Shown here piece after piece: positions 7,901-15,699 of a stretch of 33,197 nt of DNA. Each line of letters opens with the position of its first letter. Position 1 is the stretch's first letter. The notes below the pieces were generated by a model that worked only from the letters and a program-made list of their open reading frames with translations, was not told the origin of the DNA and ran no database searches. The DNA comes from Paludibacteraceae bacterium (GTDB lineage Bacteria; Bacteroidota; Bacteroidia; Bacteroidales; Paludibacteraceae). The stretch lies in assembly GCA_024401565.1 (NCBI GenBank), contig JAKSKU010000027.1:1-33197 (forward strand). Reading direction: 5' to 3'. The translations under genes were made by a program, and so were the position numbers.

Positions 7901-8356
7901 CAATATAATCTCAACAGCTGCACGGAAGGAACTGTGGCATTCCACGTAGGCACATTAAGTGAAGGATGGCACACTTTGAAAGTCAAGGCATGGGATTTGC
8001 AGAACAACTCGTCAGAGTCTGAACTGCAAATATATGTATGCAACACTTTAGCGCCAGAAATCGAGACCGTAGACGTTTATCCAAACCCTGCGAAAGAGAA
8101 TTTTGTGCTTAACATCAAGACAAACAGACCAGATGAAGTCCAGACTTTTGTATGCACTTTGACTGATTTGAGCGGCAGAGCAATCCAAAGAAAAGAGATC
8201 ACAGACAGAACTGCCGACGGCACACTTAAGATAGACTGGAATTTGTACGAAGGCGGAAAAGTTTCTGCCGGAATCTATTTATTGAACATACGTGTGACAA
8301 CAGAAAATTCAGATTTTGCAGAAAAAACTGAAAAAATTATTGTCATACCACAATAA
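4943..8356 (+). CDS. porU: Type IX secretion system sortase PorU (C25 gingipain-family peptidase)
   Basis: 1137 residues with an N-terminal signal peptide (to about residue 23). PorU sits on the cell surface and, bound to PorV, cuts the C-terminal signal from T9SS cargo and transfers the cargo to anionic lipopolysaccharide. The C25 peptidase region (about 395-770) contains GDGTYDNCGR, YLGHSSYN with catalytic His649, and FSSSCNMSQ with catalytic Cys682; the 33-residue spacing equals my recollection of His657/Cys690 in Porphyromonas gingivalis PorU. The C-terminus (from about 1048) begins VDVYPNPAKENF and ends in a KIIVIPQ strand, a typical T9SS sorting domain. Immunoglobulin-like regions probably fill the rest. 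It is followed by porV, its known partner. No frameshift or missing catalytic residue is seen. Confidence 0.95.
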   Translation: MGTFFKKALLAAITSTLTLTSNAEYFKLHSYTDQSVLANGLTVKIRVQQEGVYALSYDQLRELGFSNPKKVHLRGYGGELQNENFILGKDTYIDDLIDQPVIDMGDRIVFYLRGTVGYTTLERKGFVDDINFTENYSSEHSYYFLHEEASDALKIEEKTDSITADLIEGEPKTVYTAFQIKKFDDINLPKTGRNWYGSSMRNKESQTHTFCFSNAVVGDVATISSVALSASPLNGYFTMSTNMDEVSSTMLPCKNYVTGIEDIMINQAQVTPSCLVQATYTYTTAAETGVGYLDYIIASANCNLKANIPYQTIIRKHKDPEKYAVLGANSQIQVWDVSKIHDVKKVPSTLNKDSLIFVANEDTTIGRFVVFNPAAKFDAPEIMGKVANQNIHSLKDIEYVILTNPEFIEQANKLADIHKAEGMEVKVLTPDLIFNEFSSGTPDPTAIRAFMKMLYDKAQNSDYGVYPKYLLIFGDGTYDNCGRLKNKTYNKMITYQAPGSLDESCSYACDDYFGIVENATLGYDHLYANTQNVGVGRFPVSKVSEAEDMVEKVRRYQESPSGAWRSKMVLMADDNDLKSTSEQYHAFIRDAEQVYSTVYNKDPRINIERIYWDYYTRDVSGGANRYPEVTEAIERNFVDGAVFMNYLGHSSYNAISGEHSLSISQAKTLINKIYPLWFSSSCNMSQYDDFISSLGEELVLNPNGGAIAVVAADRTAYQSDNLALNKKFVAELFNPENDYRLGTIYKQAKTKLGSNSNKMVFCLLGDPALKIKVPEFNVVIDSIMEVLPDGGLIKSDTMKALSKMKVCGHIEDENYEIFDAFNGIMTSSLKDKEQTVRTKANTSSFTPFEYKERQSTLYSGSSLVENGKFQFTLMVPKDINYKIGNGRMTFYAFDETSGMHAMGSDENMLVGGSTSNIIANTSGPKIELSANGNVYKSGYKVNATPMLYVSLSSPNGINASGSGIGHDITLTIDNDSKNVQTLNSNFQYNLNSCTEGTVAFHVGTLSEGWHTLKVKAWDLQNNSSESELQIYVCNTLAPEIETVDVYPNPAKENFVLNIKTNRPDEVQTFVCTLTDLSGRAIQRKEITDRTADGTLKIDWNLYEGGKVSAGIYLLNIRVTTENSDFAEKTEKIIVIPQ

Positions 8357-8408
8357 TTAGATAATATTGCACGTTATTTAGAGTAGAAAAAAAATAAAAC
8401 GAAAATAA

Positions 8409-9617
8409 ATGAGAAGAGTAAAAGCAAGTTTTGTAGGATTGGCAATGATGCTATCTGTTGCAAATGCAAACGCAGATAAGAAGTCTGATTATTTCAACCC
8501 ACTGCAGTCGGCAGTACCTTCATTGAGTATCGCGCCAGACGCACGTGGCGGTGGTATGGGTGATCTAGGAGCAGCAACTTCAGCCGACGTTTATTCTCAA
8601 TACTGGAATCCATCAAAATATGCGAATATGGATAACAAAGGTGGTGTGGCAATCTCATACACACCTTGGTTGAGATCAATCATTAACGATATCGATTTGG
8701 CATATTTGGTAGGCTACTATAAGCTAGACGATCGTCAGGCCATTTCAGCCTCTTTAAGATATTTCTCATACGGAGAGATCAATTTGACTGATATGCCTGG
8801 CCCATCAGGAGAAGTTATATCAAACGGAACCGCAAAGCCATACGAGATGTCGATAGACGTTGCTTATTCACGCGCATTGAGCCAGTACTGGAGCGCTGCC
8901 GTGGCATTGAGATTCATCTATTCCGATTTGATGAACGGAGTGTCTGACGAGCAGACATACAAAGCAGCCAAGATGGTAGCCGCAGATATCGCAGCGACTT
9001 ACCGCCGTCCATTCGACCTTTCAGAAAAAAGAGTGGCAGCGTTGAGCTTCGGTACAAACATCTCCAACATAGGAGGTAAGATCTCTTACGACGATGGTGC
9101 TACAAAGCAGTACATTCCAACAAACTGGAGACTAGGAGTCTCTTTCGACTATCCTGTTGATATCTACAACAAGTTCACATTATCATACGAGCTCAACAAA
9201 CTGTTGGTTCCAACTTGTCCGGTGCGCAGCGAATATGACGACAACCTGGAATTCCAGGCAGCAATGGAAGAGTATCGCAACTACGGTACTGTAAAAGGTA
9301 TATTCAAATCATTTGGCGACGCGCCTGGCGGATTCAAGGAAGAAATGCAGGAAATCATGTGGAGTATGGGAGCTGAATACTCATACAGAGACATGTTCAT
9401 GGCACGTTTCGGATATTTCCACGAAAACGAGCACAAAGGAAACAGAAAGTATTTCTCTGCCGGTGTAGGATTCAAGATGAGAGTATTCGAAATCAATGCG
9501 GCATACTTGATCGCAGCACACTCTAACGCGTCATGTCCTCTAGACAAGACATTACGTTTCTCTCTAGGATTCAATTTCGACGGAATAAAGAAATTGGTTG
9601 ACAATTCAGAGGAGTAA
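8409..9617 (+). CDS. porV: Type IX secretion system outer-membrane protein PorV (LptO)
   Basis: 402 residues with a signal peptide ending about ANANA (residue 22). The mature start SLSIAPDARGGGMGDLGAATSADVYSQYWNPSK is the FadL-like plug region typical of PorV, followed by many alternating aromatic beta strands and a phenylalanine-rich C-terminal end (LRFSLGFNF). PorV carries folded cargo from the SprA translocon to PorU. The gene lies 52 bases after porU and ends at a strong terminator, so the FAH-porU-porV unit closes here. A weak box TAATATTG at 8362-8369 could give porV an extra start of transcription. Confidence 0.94.
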   Translation: MRRVKASFVGLAMMLSVANANADKKSDYFNPLQSAVPSLSIAPDARGGGMGDLGAATSADVYSQYWNPSKYANMDNKGGVAISYTPWLRSIINDIDLAYLVGYYKLDDRQAISASLRYFSYGEINLTDMPGPSGEVISNGTAKPYEMSIDVAYSRALSQYWSAAVALRFIYSDLMNGVSDEQTYKAAKMVAADIAATYRRPFDLSEKRVAALSFGTNISNIGGKISYDDGATKQYIPTNWRLGVSFDYPVDIYNKFTLSYELNKLLVPTCPVRSEYDDNLEFQAAMEEYRNYGTVKGIFKSFGDAPGGFKEEMQEIMWSMGAEYSYRDMFMARFGYFHENEHKGNRKYFSAGVGFKMRVFEINAAYLIAAHSNASCPLDKTLRFSLGFNFDGIKKLVDNSEE

Positions 9618-9636
9618 GAAACAAACGCCATACATG

Positions 9637-9672
9637 AAAAAGCATCGCAACAAATTTTGCGATGCTTTTTTT
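9637..9672 (+). terminator. Strong rho-independent terminator after porV
   Basis: A perfect 14-bp stem (9637-9650 with 9657-9670; AAAAAGCATCGCAA and its complement), a six-base loop and a T run through 9672. The A run on the other arm would let it work in both directions. Confidence 0.92.
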
Positions 9673-9721
9673 GCCTCCAGCGTACCATTGGCCAACAAAA
9701 TGCGTTTTTGCATACAAAAAA

Positions 9722-9753
9722 TTTCAAGCATTGCGTTTTTTCTATTATTTTTG
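9722..9753 (+). promoter_or_regulatory. Promoter of the nusB operon
   Basis: TATTTTTG at 9746-9753 matches TAnnTTTG. TTTC at 9722-9725 lies 20 bases upstream as a weak -33 element. The nusB ATG is 22 bases downstream. Confidence 0.55.
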
Positions 9754-9774
9754 CACTGCTAAATAAAAATAACG

Positions 9775-10740
9775 ATGATAAACAGAATCCTTCTTAGAAT
9801 CAAAGTAATTCAGATACTTTTCTCTTATTACAAAAGCAACAGCAAAGACGTCAACGATGCAAAGAATGAGTTGGCTATCTCGCTTGACAAGACTTACGAG
9901 CTTTACATGCTTTTGCTAAAACTTGCGGTTGAGGTATCTGAATATGCAAAGACAAGAAAAGAGTCTATCGCCAAAAGATGCCAAATGGCAGGAGACGCTA
10001 ATTTCAACAGCGGAGAAAAAAGTCCAGCTGATTTCTTGGCAGAGAACAAGGTGGCTCGTCAGCTTGCAGAGAACGAGACTTTGAACACATTCTTGGAGGA
10101 GCACAAGTTGTCGTGGAACAAGCATCCTGAGATCATCAACTCTCTTTATACAGACGCTTTGACTTCTCAAGCTTATGAGATCGCAGAAAACAGCGAGCGT
10201 GACTACGACTGTGACCGCCGTTTCTTGCGCGGTTTCTACAAAAGCGTTGTGACATCAAACCAGATGTTGGCAGACGAGTTGGAGAGAATGTCTATCTATT
10301 GGAATGACGACACAGAGACTGTCATCAGTTTCATCATGAAGACTATCGCTCGTTACGAGGAGACTACTCCAAACGACTACGAGTTGATGCCTAAATTCAG
10401 CGACCCAGCCGATGAGACATTCGGTCTTACTCTACTTACTAAAGTAATCTACAATCAGACAGAGTATGACGAACTGATCACAAAGCACATCAAAAACTGG
10501 GACAAGGACAGAGTTGCGTTCATGGACAAAATCATCCTTCAGGCCGCAATAGCAGAGTTGTTCGCATTCCCTCAAATTCCAATCGTAGTCACTTTGAACG
10601 AGTACGTAGAACTTTCAAAATACTACAGCACACCAAGAAGTTCAACTTTCATCAACGGTGTTTTGGATGCGATAGTGAAAGATCTAAAGGAGCAGAACAA
10701 ATTGACAAAAGTTGCGGTGATAACACCAAAAACAAGATAA
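9775..10740 (+). CDS. nusB: Transcription antitermination factor NusB, long Bacteroidota form
   Basis: 321 residues, about twice the length of enterobacterial NusB. The N-terminus MINRILLRIKVIQILFSYY matches the RNA-binding first helix. The C-terminal third (KNWDKDRVAFMDKIILQAAIAELFAFPQIPIVVTLNEYVELSKYYSTPRSSTFINGVLDAI) is the canonical NusB helical fold that pairs with NusE/S10 on boxA RNA during rRNA transcription. The middle helical insert is typical of Bacteroidota NusB. It starts a tightly spaced run (gap 18 bases to yajC). Confidence 0.93.
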   Translation: MINRILLRIKVIQILFSYYKSNSKDVNDAKNELAISLDKTYELYMLLLKLAVEVSEYAKTRKESIAKRCQMAGDANFNSGEKSPADFLAENKVARQLAENETLNTFLEEHKLSWNKHPEIINSLYTDALTSQAYEIAENSERDYDCDRRFLRGFYKSVVTSNQMLADELERMSIYWNDDTETVISFIMKTIARYEETTPNDYELMPKFSDPADETFGLTLLTKVIYNQTEYDELITKHIKNWDKDRVAFMDKIILQAAIAELFAFPQIPIVVTLNEYVELSKYYSTPRSSTFINGVLDAIVKDLKEQNKLTKVAVITPKTR

Positions 10741-10758
10741 TCACAAAAATAAATAAAA

Positions 10759-11061
10759 ATGAATCTATCAATTTTATTGCAGGCTCAGCCAGGTGTTGGA
10801 TCAATGCTACCTATGATTATAATAATGGGAGCATTCTTTGTTTACATGATCTGGAGTCAGAAAAAGCAGGAAAAGAAGATGCGTCAGTTCCGTGCATCCC
10901 TTAAAGCTGGAGACAACATCATACTACAGTCGGGAATCTACGGAAAAATAAAGAGCGTGGAAGCAGACGGTGTCACTGTCCATGTTGAGATTGCATCAAA
11001 TGTTGTAGTCAATGTAAACGCCAACTACATTTTCCCTACAAACGACGTTACAACTAAATAA
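10759..11061 (+). CDS. yajC: Preprotein translocase accessory subunit YajC
   Basis: 100 residues with one N-terminal membrane helix (MLPMIIIMGAFFVYMIWSQ, about residues 16-34), then KKQEKKMRQFRASLKAGDNIILQSGIYGKIKSVE, the classic YajC cytoplasmic segment. YajC associates with SecDF next to SecYEG. It lies between nusB and the ybbR-like gene, as is common in Bacteroidota. Confidence 0.95.
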   Translation: MNLSILLQAQPGVGSMLPMIIIMGAFFVYMIWSQKKQEKKMRQFRASLKAGDNIILQSGIYGKIKSVEADGVTVHVEIASNVVVNVNANYIFPTNDVTTK

Positions 11062-11085
11062 TTCTTTTTCAACATTTAAGGTGTA

Positions 11086-12102
11086 GTGAAAGAAGGTATT
11101 TTAAATTTCATAGAGAAACAAAGCAAAAAGGCCAAGGAATTTGTGATGAGCAAAGACCTTTGGGTCTTTTTGTTTTTTTTGATGGTTTCCGCAATCCTTT
11201 GGCTGATGCAAGCGTCATCGGAAAAAGGCGAGACAACCATCCAAATCCCTATACAGTACGAGGAAATACCAGAAGGCTTCTGCAAAAGCGAGCAGCTATG
11301 CCCTAGCCTTGAAATCACCGTCAACGACCAATGGCAGACATTGTTCGGATATCATGCGAAAATGGCATTCGCTTTCCTTGGCTACGGCTTCGACACTATC
11401 AAAATCGGAAGAGACAAACTTCAGGAAGGCAAGAACCTTATCTACTCGAAAAGCTTCGAGGGAAAGCTAAAGGAACAGCTTAATGCCAACACTAAAATAG
11501 AAAGCTATAACCCCGACACTATCCGAGTGTCGATATTCAAGATAGAAAAGAAGACGGTGCCTGTGAAACTTGTGGGCAACATCACACTCCGTCCTCAATA
11601 CATCCAAATCGGAACCGTACAGATATCGCCTAACGAAGTGGAGATATTCGGCACAAAAGAGGTGCTTAACAAGATAGACTCTTTGGAGACGGTACAGGCG
11701 GACTCTTTGTTTGAAGACATTTTTGAAAACACAACCAAGATCGTGCCACTACGTAAAAATGAAAACATTTCCTTCCATGAATCTCAAGTTCAGGTAGACG
11801 TGATGGCAGAACAGGTTACGGAAAAAAGCATTGATGTCGTGGCAATCAACACAAAGAATGTGCCACACAATATGACGCTACGCACTTTCCCTTCATCTGT
11901 CGGTGTTAAGTGTAAAGTCGGAGTCAGCAACTGGGATAAGGTGGCACCATCGTCATTCACACTTGTCGTTGACTACAAAAAAATCATGGAGAGCAAGAGC
12001 AACAAGGCTACAGTAGAGATTATAGGATCTGCAGAAGGTGTCTTTGACGTATCCTTGCATCCAGACCAAGTGGAATTCATTGTTGAAACCAAGACTGAAT
12101 AA
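11086..12102 (+). CDS. YbbR-like domain membrane protein
   Basis: 338 residues starting with GTG at 11086. A single membrane helix near the N-terminus (LWVFLFFLMVSAILWLM, about residues 24-40) leads to a periplasmic region with at least two YbbR-like beta modules (for example VPVKLVGNITLRPQYIQIGTVQISPNEVEIFGTKEVLNKI, about 150-190, where the pattern is clearest). In Firmicutes the YbbR protein CdaR regulates the cyclic-di-AMP synthase CdaA next to it; no cdaA is present here. The 1-base gap before coaE shows co-expression with coenzyme A synthesis. Its role in Bacteroidota is unknown. Confidence 0.82.
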   Translation: MKEGILNFIEKQSKKAKEFVMSKDLWVFLFFLMVSAILWLMQASSEKGETTIQIPIQYEEIPEGFCKSEQLCPSLEITVNDQWQTLFGYHAKMAFAFLGYGFDTIKIGRDKLQEGKNLIYSKSFEGKLKEQLNANTKIESYNPDTIRVSIFKIEKKTVPVKLVGNITLRPQYIQIGTVQISPNEVEIFGTKEVLNKIDSLETVQADSLFEDIFENTTKIVPLRKNENISFHESQVQVDVMAEQVTEKSIDVVAINTKNVPHNMTLRTFPSSVGVKCKVGVSNWDKVAPSSFTLVVDYKKIMESKSNKATVEIIGSAEGVFDVSLHPDQVEFIVETKTE

Positions 12103-12103
12103 T

Positions 12104-12685
12104 ATGTTGAGACTTGGCATTACAGGAGGAATCGGTTCAGGAAAGAGTGTCGTCAGCAAAATGCTAACGGTGCTTGGCATACCCGTTTACGACAGTGATT
12201 CAAGAGCAAAATGGATCCAAGAAAATGACGCTGACGTCAGAAAAGCCATAACTGACCTGTTGGGAGAGGATGTTTACGAAGGCACGCGTCTCAACAGAAA
12301 AAAAATGGCATCCATCATATTTTCAGACGCTGCCCTATTGGCAGGCGTAAACGACATTGTGCATCCAGCAGTGGAAAAAGATTTCAACCGCTGGTGCGAG
12401 GAACAGAAAAAAGAGATAGTTGGTTTGGAGAGTGCCATCCTTTACGAATGTGGACTCGACAAAAAATGCATCGACAAAGTTTGCCTTGTCTATGCTCCAA
12501 TAGAGACAAGAATAGAGAGAGTCGCCCTTCGCGATTCCGCAAATATTGAAGACATCCGCCGACGTATGGCAAACCAGGCCAGCGACGACGACAAAATAAA
12601 GAAAGCTGACTTTATAGTCAACAACTTCTCCAACCACAGCGTCATTTGCCAAGTGTTGGAAATGATGAATAAAGTGAGAGTATAG
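12104..12685 (+). CDS. coaE: Dephospho-CoA kinase
   Basis: 193 residues from the ATG at 12104, one base after the previous stop; an upstream in-frame ATG at 12038 lies inside the preceding gene and is rejected. CoaE phosphorylates the 3'-OH of dephospho-CoA in the last step of coenzyme A synthesis. The P-loop [11 protein letters not shown] (residues 5-15) opens the protein, followed by [10 protein letters not shown] (substrate-binding Asp), VHPAV and the VALRDS lid region. Length is normal for the family. Confidence 0.95.
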   Translation: MLRLGITGGIGSGKSVVSKMLTVLGIPVYDSDSRAKWIQENDADVRKAITDLLGEDVYEGTRLNRKKMASIIFSDAALLAGVNDIVHPAVEKDFNRWCEEQKKEIVGLESAILYECGLDKKCIDKVCLVYAPIETRIERVALRDSANIEDIRRRMANQASDDDKIKKADFIVNNFSNHSVICQVLEMMNKVRV

Positions 12686-12686
12686 A

Positions 12687-14567
12687 ATGGAAATGAAAGA
12701 TAGTCTACTCAATAATATCGAGTACCCCTCGGATTTGAAGAAACTTAAGGTGGAGCAACTGCCTCAGGTTTGTAAAGAGTTGCGTGAATTCATCATCGAC
12801 GAGTTGTCACACAACCCAGGACACTTCGCATCCAGTCTTGGCACGGTAGAGATCACCGTCGCCCTTCACTACGTGTTCGACATGCCAAATGACAATTTCG
12901 TTTGGGACGTCGGCCATCAGGCATACGGTCATAAAATCCTTACCGGAAGACGCAAGACATTCTGCACAAAACGTAAATTGGGCGGAATCAGCGGTTTTCC
13001 TAACCCTAAAGAAAGCGATTACGACTCTTTCATCGCAGGCCACGCGTCTAACTCTATCTCCGCGTCACTCGGAATGGCTGTAGCCACAAAGCTTGAGAAA
13101 AAAGACAATCACACTATCGCAATCATTGGCGACGGTGCGATGACCGGTGGACTTGCTTTTGAAGGATTGAACAACGCATCTATCTGCGACAACAACCTTC
13201 TTATCATACTCAACGACAACCACATGGCTATCGACCCTGCAGTGGGAGGAGTGAGCGATTATCTATTGAAACTTACGTCTTCACCTCGCTACAACCGTAT
13301 ACGAGATGGTCTGGGCGGATATATAAGCGACGAAAGGAAAGGAAAGTTGACACGACTTACCAACTCAGTCAAATCTTTGTTGGGCAAGCAGCAGAATATG
13401 TTTGAAGGATTGAATATCAGATATTTCGGTCCATCAGACGGACACGATGTCGTTGAACTCGTATCTTTGCTTAAAGATTTAAAGCGAATCAAAGGTCCAA
13501 AACTTCTGCATCTTATAACTAAGAAAGGCAAAGGATTCAAACCTGCAGAAGAGGCAGCTACTGAATGGCACGCACCTGGCAAATTCGACGTAGAGACCGG
13601 AGAGAAAATCAAGGCTATACAGACTGACCAGCCACCTTTGTTCCAAGATGTTTTCGGCCACACACTGCTTGAATTGGCACGTGAAAACGATAAAATTGTG
13701 GGAGTGACTCCAGCCATGCCGACTGGTTGCTCCATGACATATATGATGCATGAAATGCCCAACCGCACATTCGACGTGGGCATCGCAGAGGGACATGCAG
13801 TGACATTCTCCGCCGGACTTGCCAAAGCCGGCATGATGCCATTCTGCAATATCTACTCTTCATTCATGCAGAGAGGATACGACAATGTGATCCACGACGT
13901 CGCTCTTCAGAATCTCAACATGGTGTTCTGCCTCGACCGTGCCGGGCTTGTAGGCGCAGACGGAGCAACACACCACGGAGCTTTTGACATCGCGGCCTTC
14001 CGTGTGGTGCCCAACCTAACTATAGCATCTCCAATCAACGAAAGCCAGCTACGTAAACTGATGTTCACAGCCCAGTTGCCAGACAAGGGACCTTTCATGA
14101 TCCGTTATCCACGAGGAAAGGGCGTGCAGAAAGATTGGCATTGTGAGCTTCAAGAACTTACAGTAGGCAAAGGAGAAAAGATCTTAGACGGAGAGAAAGT
14201 GGCAGTGCTTACCATCGGCCCAATCGGAAACACAGCAGCGAAAGCCATATGTGAACTTCGCGAAGAGGGTATCAATGCCGCTCTCTACAATATGATCTTC
14301 ATCAAACCGTTGGACAAGGATTTGCTAAGAGAGATTGGAAAGAAATTCAACCGCATCATCACAGTGGAAGACGGTGTGAGAAACGGCGGATTCGGTTCTG
14401 CCGTAACTGAATTCTTCAACGACAACGACATCCCGATGATTGTCAGACGACTTGGTCTGCCAGACGCATTTGTGGAGCATGGTTCGCCAGACGAACTTTA
14501 CAGTATCTGCGGATTAGATAAAGAATCTATCAAGAATGAAATAAAACATCAATTTTCAGCGCTATGA
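12687..14567 (+). CDS. dxs: 1-deoxy-D-xylulose-5-phosphate synthase
   Basis: 626 residues. DXS joins pyruvate and glyceraldehyde 3-phosphate with thiamine diphosphate in the first step of the MEP isoprenoid pathway. The thiamine-diphosphate motif is [16 protein letters not shown]. The substrate and dimer regions [21 protein letters not shown] (first 14: [14 protein letters not shown]), [13 protein letters not shown] and [15 protein letters not shown] are intact, and the C-terminal transketolase-type domain is complete. The start at 12687 comes one base after the coaE stop; an ATG two codons later is an alternative. The end overlaps the next start by four bases (ATGA). Confidence 0.96.
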   Translation: MEMKDSLLNNIEYPSDLKKLKVEQLPQVCKELREFIIDELSHNPGHFASSLGTVEITVALHYVFDMPNDNFVWDVGHQAYGHKILTGRRKTFCTKRKLGGISGFPNPKESDYDSFIAGHASNSISASLGMAVATKLEKKDNHTIAIIGDGAMTGGLAFEGLNNASICDNNLLIILNDNHMAIDPAVGGVSDYLLKLTSSPRYNRIRDGLGGYISDERKGKLTRLTNSVKSLLGKQQNMFEGLNIRYFGPSDGHDVVELVSLLKDLKRIKGPKLLHLITKKGKGFKPAEEAATEWHAPGKFDVETGEKIKAIQTDQPPLFQDVFGHTLLELARENDKIVGVTPAMPTGCSMTYMMHEMPNRTFDVGIAEGHAVTFSAGLAKAGMMPFCNIYSSFMQRGYDNVIHDVALQNLNMVFCLDRAGLVGADGATHHGAFDIAAFRVVPNLTIASPINESQLRKLMFTAQLPDKGPFMIRYPRGKGVQKDWHCELQELTVGKGEKILDGEKVAVLTIGPIGNTAAKAICELREEGINAALYNMIFIKPLDKDLLREIGKKFNRIITVEDGVRNGGFGSAVTEFFNDNDIPMIVRRLGLPDAFVEHGSPDELYSICGLDKESIKNEIKHQFSAL

Positions 14568-14944
14568 ATATAATTAAAAGGATTTTTGTCGCATTAGGAT
14601 TGTGTACAGGAGTTGCCGCTTCCGCAGGTGAGTTCACTTCACTATCCGTGGTTGAGTTTTCAGCTGCAATTAAAAAAGATTCAGTTGTCATTGTAGACGT
14701 GCGTACTCCAGCGGAATACAAGTCGGGCTACATCGCAGGCGCCACAAACATCGACATCAAGAGTGCCGAATTCAACACAGAGGCCGCCAAACTTGACAAA
14801 AACAAAAAAATCGCCATATACTGCCGTTCAGGCAAACGCAGCAAGATGGCAGCAAACGTATTGGCAGAAATGGGATATCAGGTGATAGAGCTCAACTCTG
14901 GAATCATGGGTTGGCAGAACGCTTCTATGCCTATTGAGAAATAA
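14564..14944 (+). CDS. Secreted rhodanese-like domain protein
   Basis: 126 residues. An N-terminal signal peptide (about 1-21, ending AASAG) indicates export to the periplasm. The rest is one rhodanese domain: [24 protein letters not shown], then the active-site loop CRSGKRS with Cys87, and a closing [12 protein letters not shown]. Such single-domain proteins carry sulfur as a persulfide or act in thiol redox chemistry; the true substrate is unknown. Translationally coupled to dxs through a 4-base overlap. A terminator follows. Confidence 0.9.
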   Translation: MNIIKRIFVALGLCTGVAASAGEFTSLSVVEFSAAIKKDSVVIVDVRTPAEYKSGYIAGATNIDIKSAEFNTEAAKLDKNKKIAIYCRSGKRSKMAANVLAEMGYQVIELNSGIMGWQNASMPIEK

Positions 14945-14971
14945 GCCACACTTACATTGACATGTATACAG

Positions 14972-15003
14972 GGTGCAGACCAGACAATGGTTCTGCACCT
15001 TTT
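14972..15003 (+). terminator. Rho-independent terminator after the rhodanese gene
   Basis: GGTGCAGACCA (14972-14982) pairs with TGGTTCTGCACC (14988-14999) with one bulged T and a five-base loop, followed by TTTT. Confidence 0.85.
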
Positions 15004-15032
15004 GCTTTATTTAAGAATAATGTATACCTTTG
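15001..15032 (+). promoter_or_regulatory. Promoter of the Lrp/AsnC gene, near consensus
   Basis: TTTG (15001-15004), 20 bases, then TACCTTTG (15025-15032), 30 bases before the ATG at 15063. The -33 element overlaps the T tail of the upstream terminator. Confidence 0.75.
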
Positions 15033-15062
15033 CCGTAGTTGTAAAGAATAAAATTCTACATT

Positions 15063-15533
15063 ATGGCACAATCTTCAACATTAGATGACATAGACATCAG
15101 AATCCTGCAAGAGCTGCAGCAGAACAGCCGTCTGACTAACAAAGAGTTAGCGTCACGCATACATTTAAGCACAACACCTACATTCGAAAGGCACCGTCGC
15201 CTAGAACGTGAAGGCTACATCAAAATGTACACAACAATCGTGGATGCCGACCGTATCGACAGAGGTTTCACCGTCTACTGCAACATCAGTTTTAAGCAGA
15301 TCAACAGCAAGTTGGCAGATGAATTCCGTGAGATAGTGAACAGTTGGGATGAAGTCACCGAATGTTACAACGTGAGTGGCGATTGCGACTTTTTCATGAA
15401 AGTGAGTGTGAGAGGAATGAAAGAGTATCAGGAATTCATCCTACACAAAGTCGGCGAGCTAAACTATATCGGCCGAGTACAGAGTGTGTTTGTAATGGAA
15501 ACATTAAAGCAGACATATGGAGTGAAGCTATAA
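15063..15533 (+). CDS. Lrp/AsnC family transcriptional regulator
   Basis: 156 residues with the standard architecture. An N-terminal winged helix-turn-helix (about 8-60; LDDIDIRILQELQQNSRLT, then NKELASRIHLSTTPTFERHRRLEREGYI) is followed by a ligand-binding RAM/AsnC domain (VTECYNVSGDCDFFMKVSV and the following strand). These regulators sense amino acids as octamers. The ligand and targets cannot be read from the sequence. It is a single-gene unit between two terminators. Confidence 0.93.
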   Translation: MAQSSTLDDIDIRILQELQQNSRLTNKELASRIHLSTTPTFERHRRLEREGYIKMYTTIVDADRIDRGFTVYCNISFKQINSKLADEFREIVNSWDEVTECYNVSGDCDFFMKVSVRGMKEYQEFILHKVGELNYIGRVQSVFVMETLKQTYGVKL

Positions 15534-15540
15534 TCACAAT

Positions 15541-15576
15541 AAGACTCCCGTGCGATGAGTATCACACGGGAGTCTT
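15541..15576. terminator. Bidirectional terminator between the Lrp-type gene and dnaK
   Basis: AAGACTCCCGTG (15541-15552) pairs perfectly with CACGGGAGTCTT (15565-15576); GAT/ATC extends the stem inside. T tracts on both sides are short, so efficiency is uncertain. Confidence 0.75.
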
Positions 15577-15699
15577 AATATCTGTCTAATCCAAATTAAT
15601 TATCTGGGCTTAGAAATAAATCTGAGCTTCGAATTGCATCAAAATCCTTTATATAGACATTTGGTATAGAATCCTTTTGCGACTCTACACTCAAGCATC

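Noticed and set aside
12038-12103. Upstream ATG for coaE
   Set aside because: The extra 22 codons lie inside the YbbR-like gene; the P-loop sits at the normal distance from ATG 12104.
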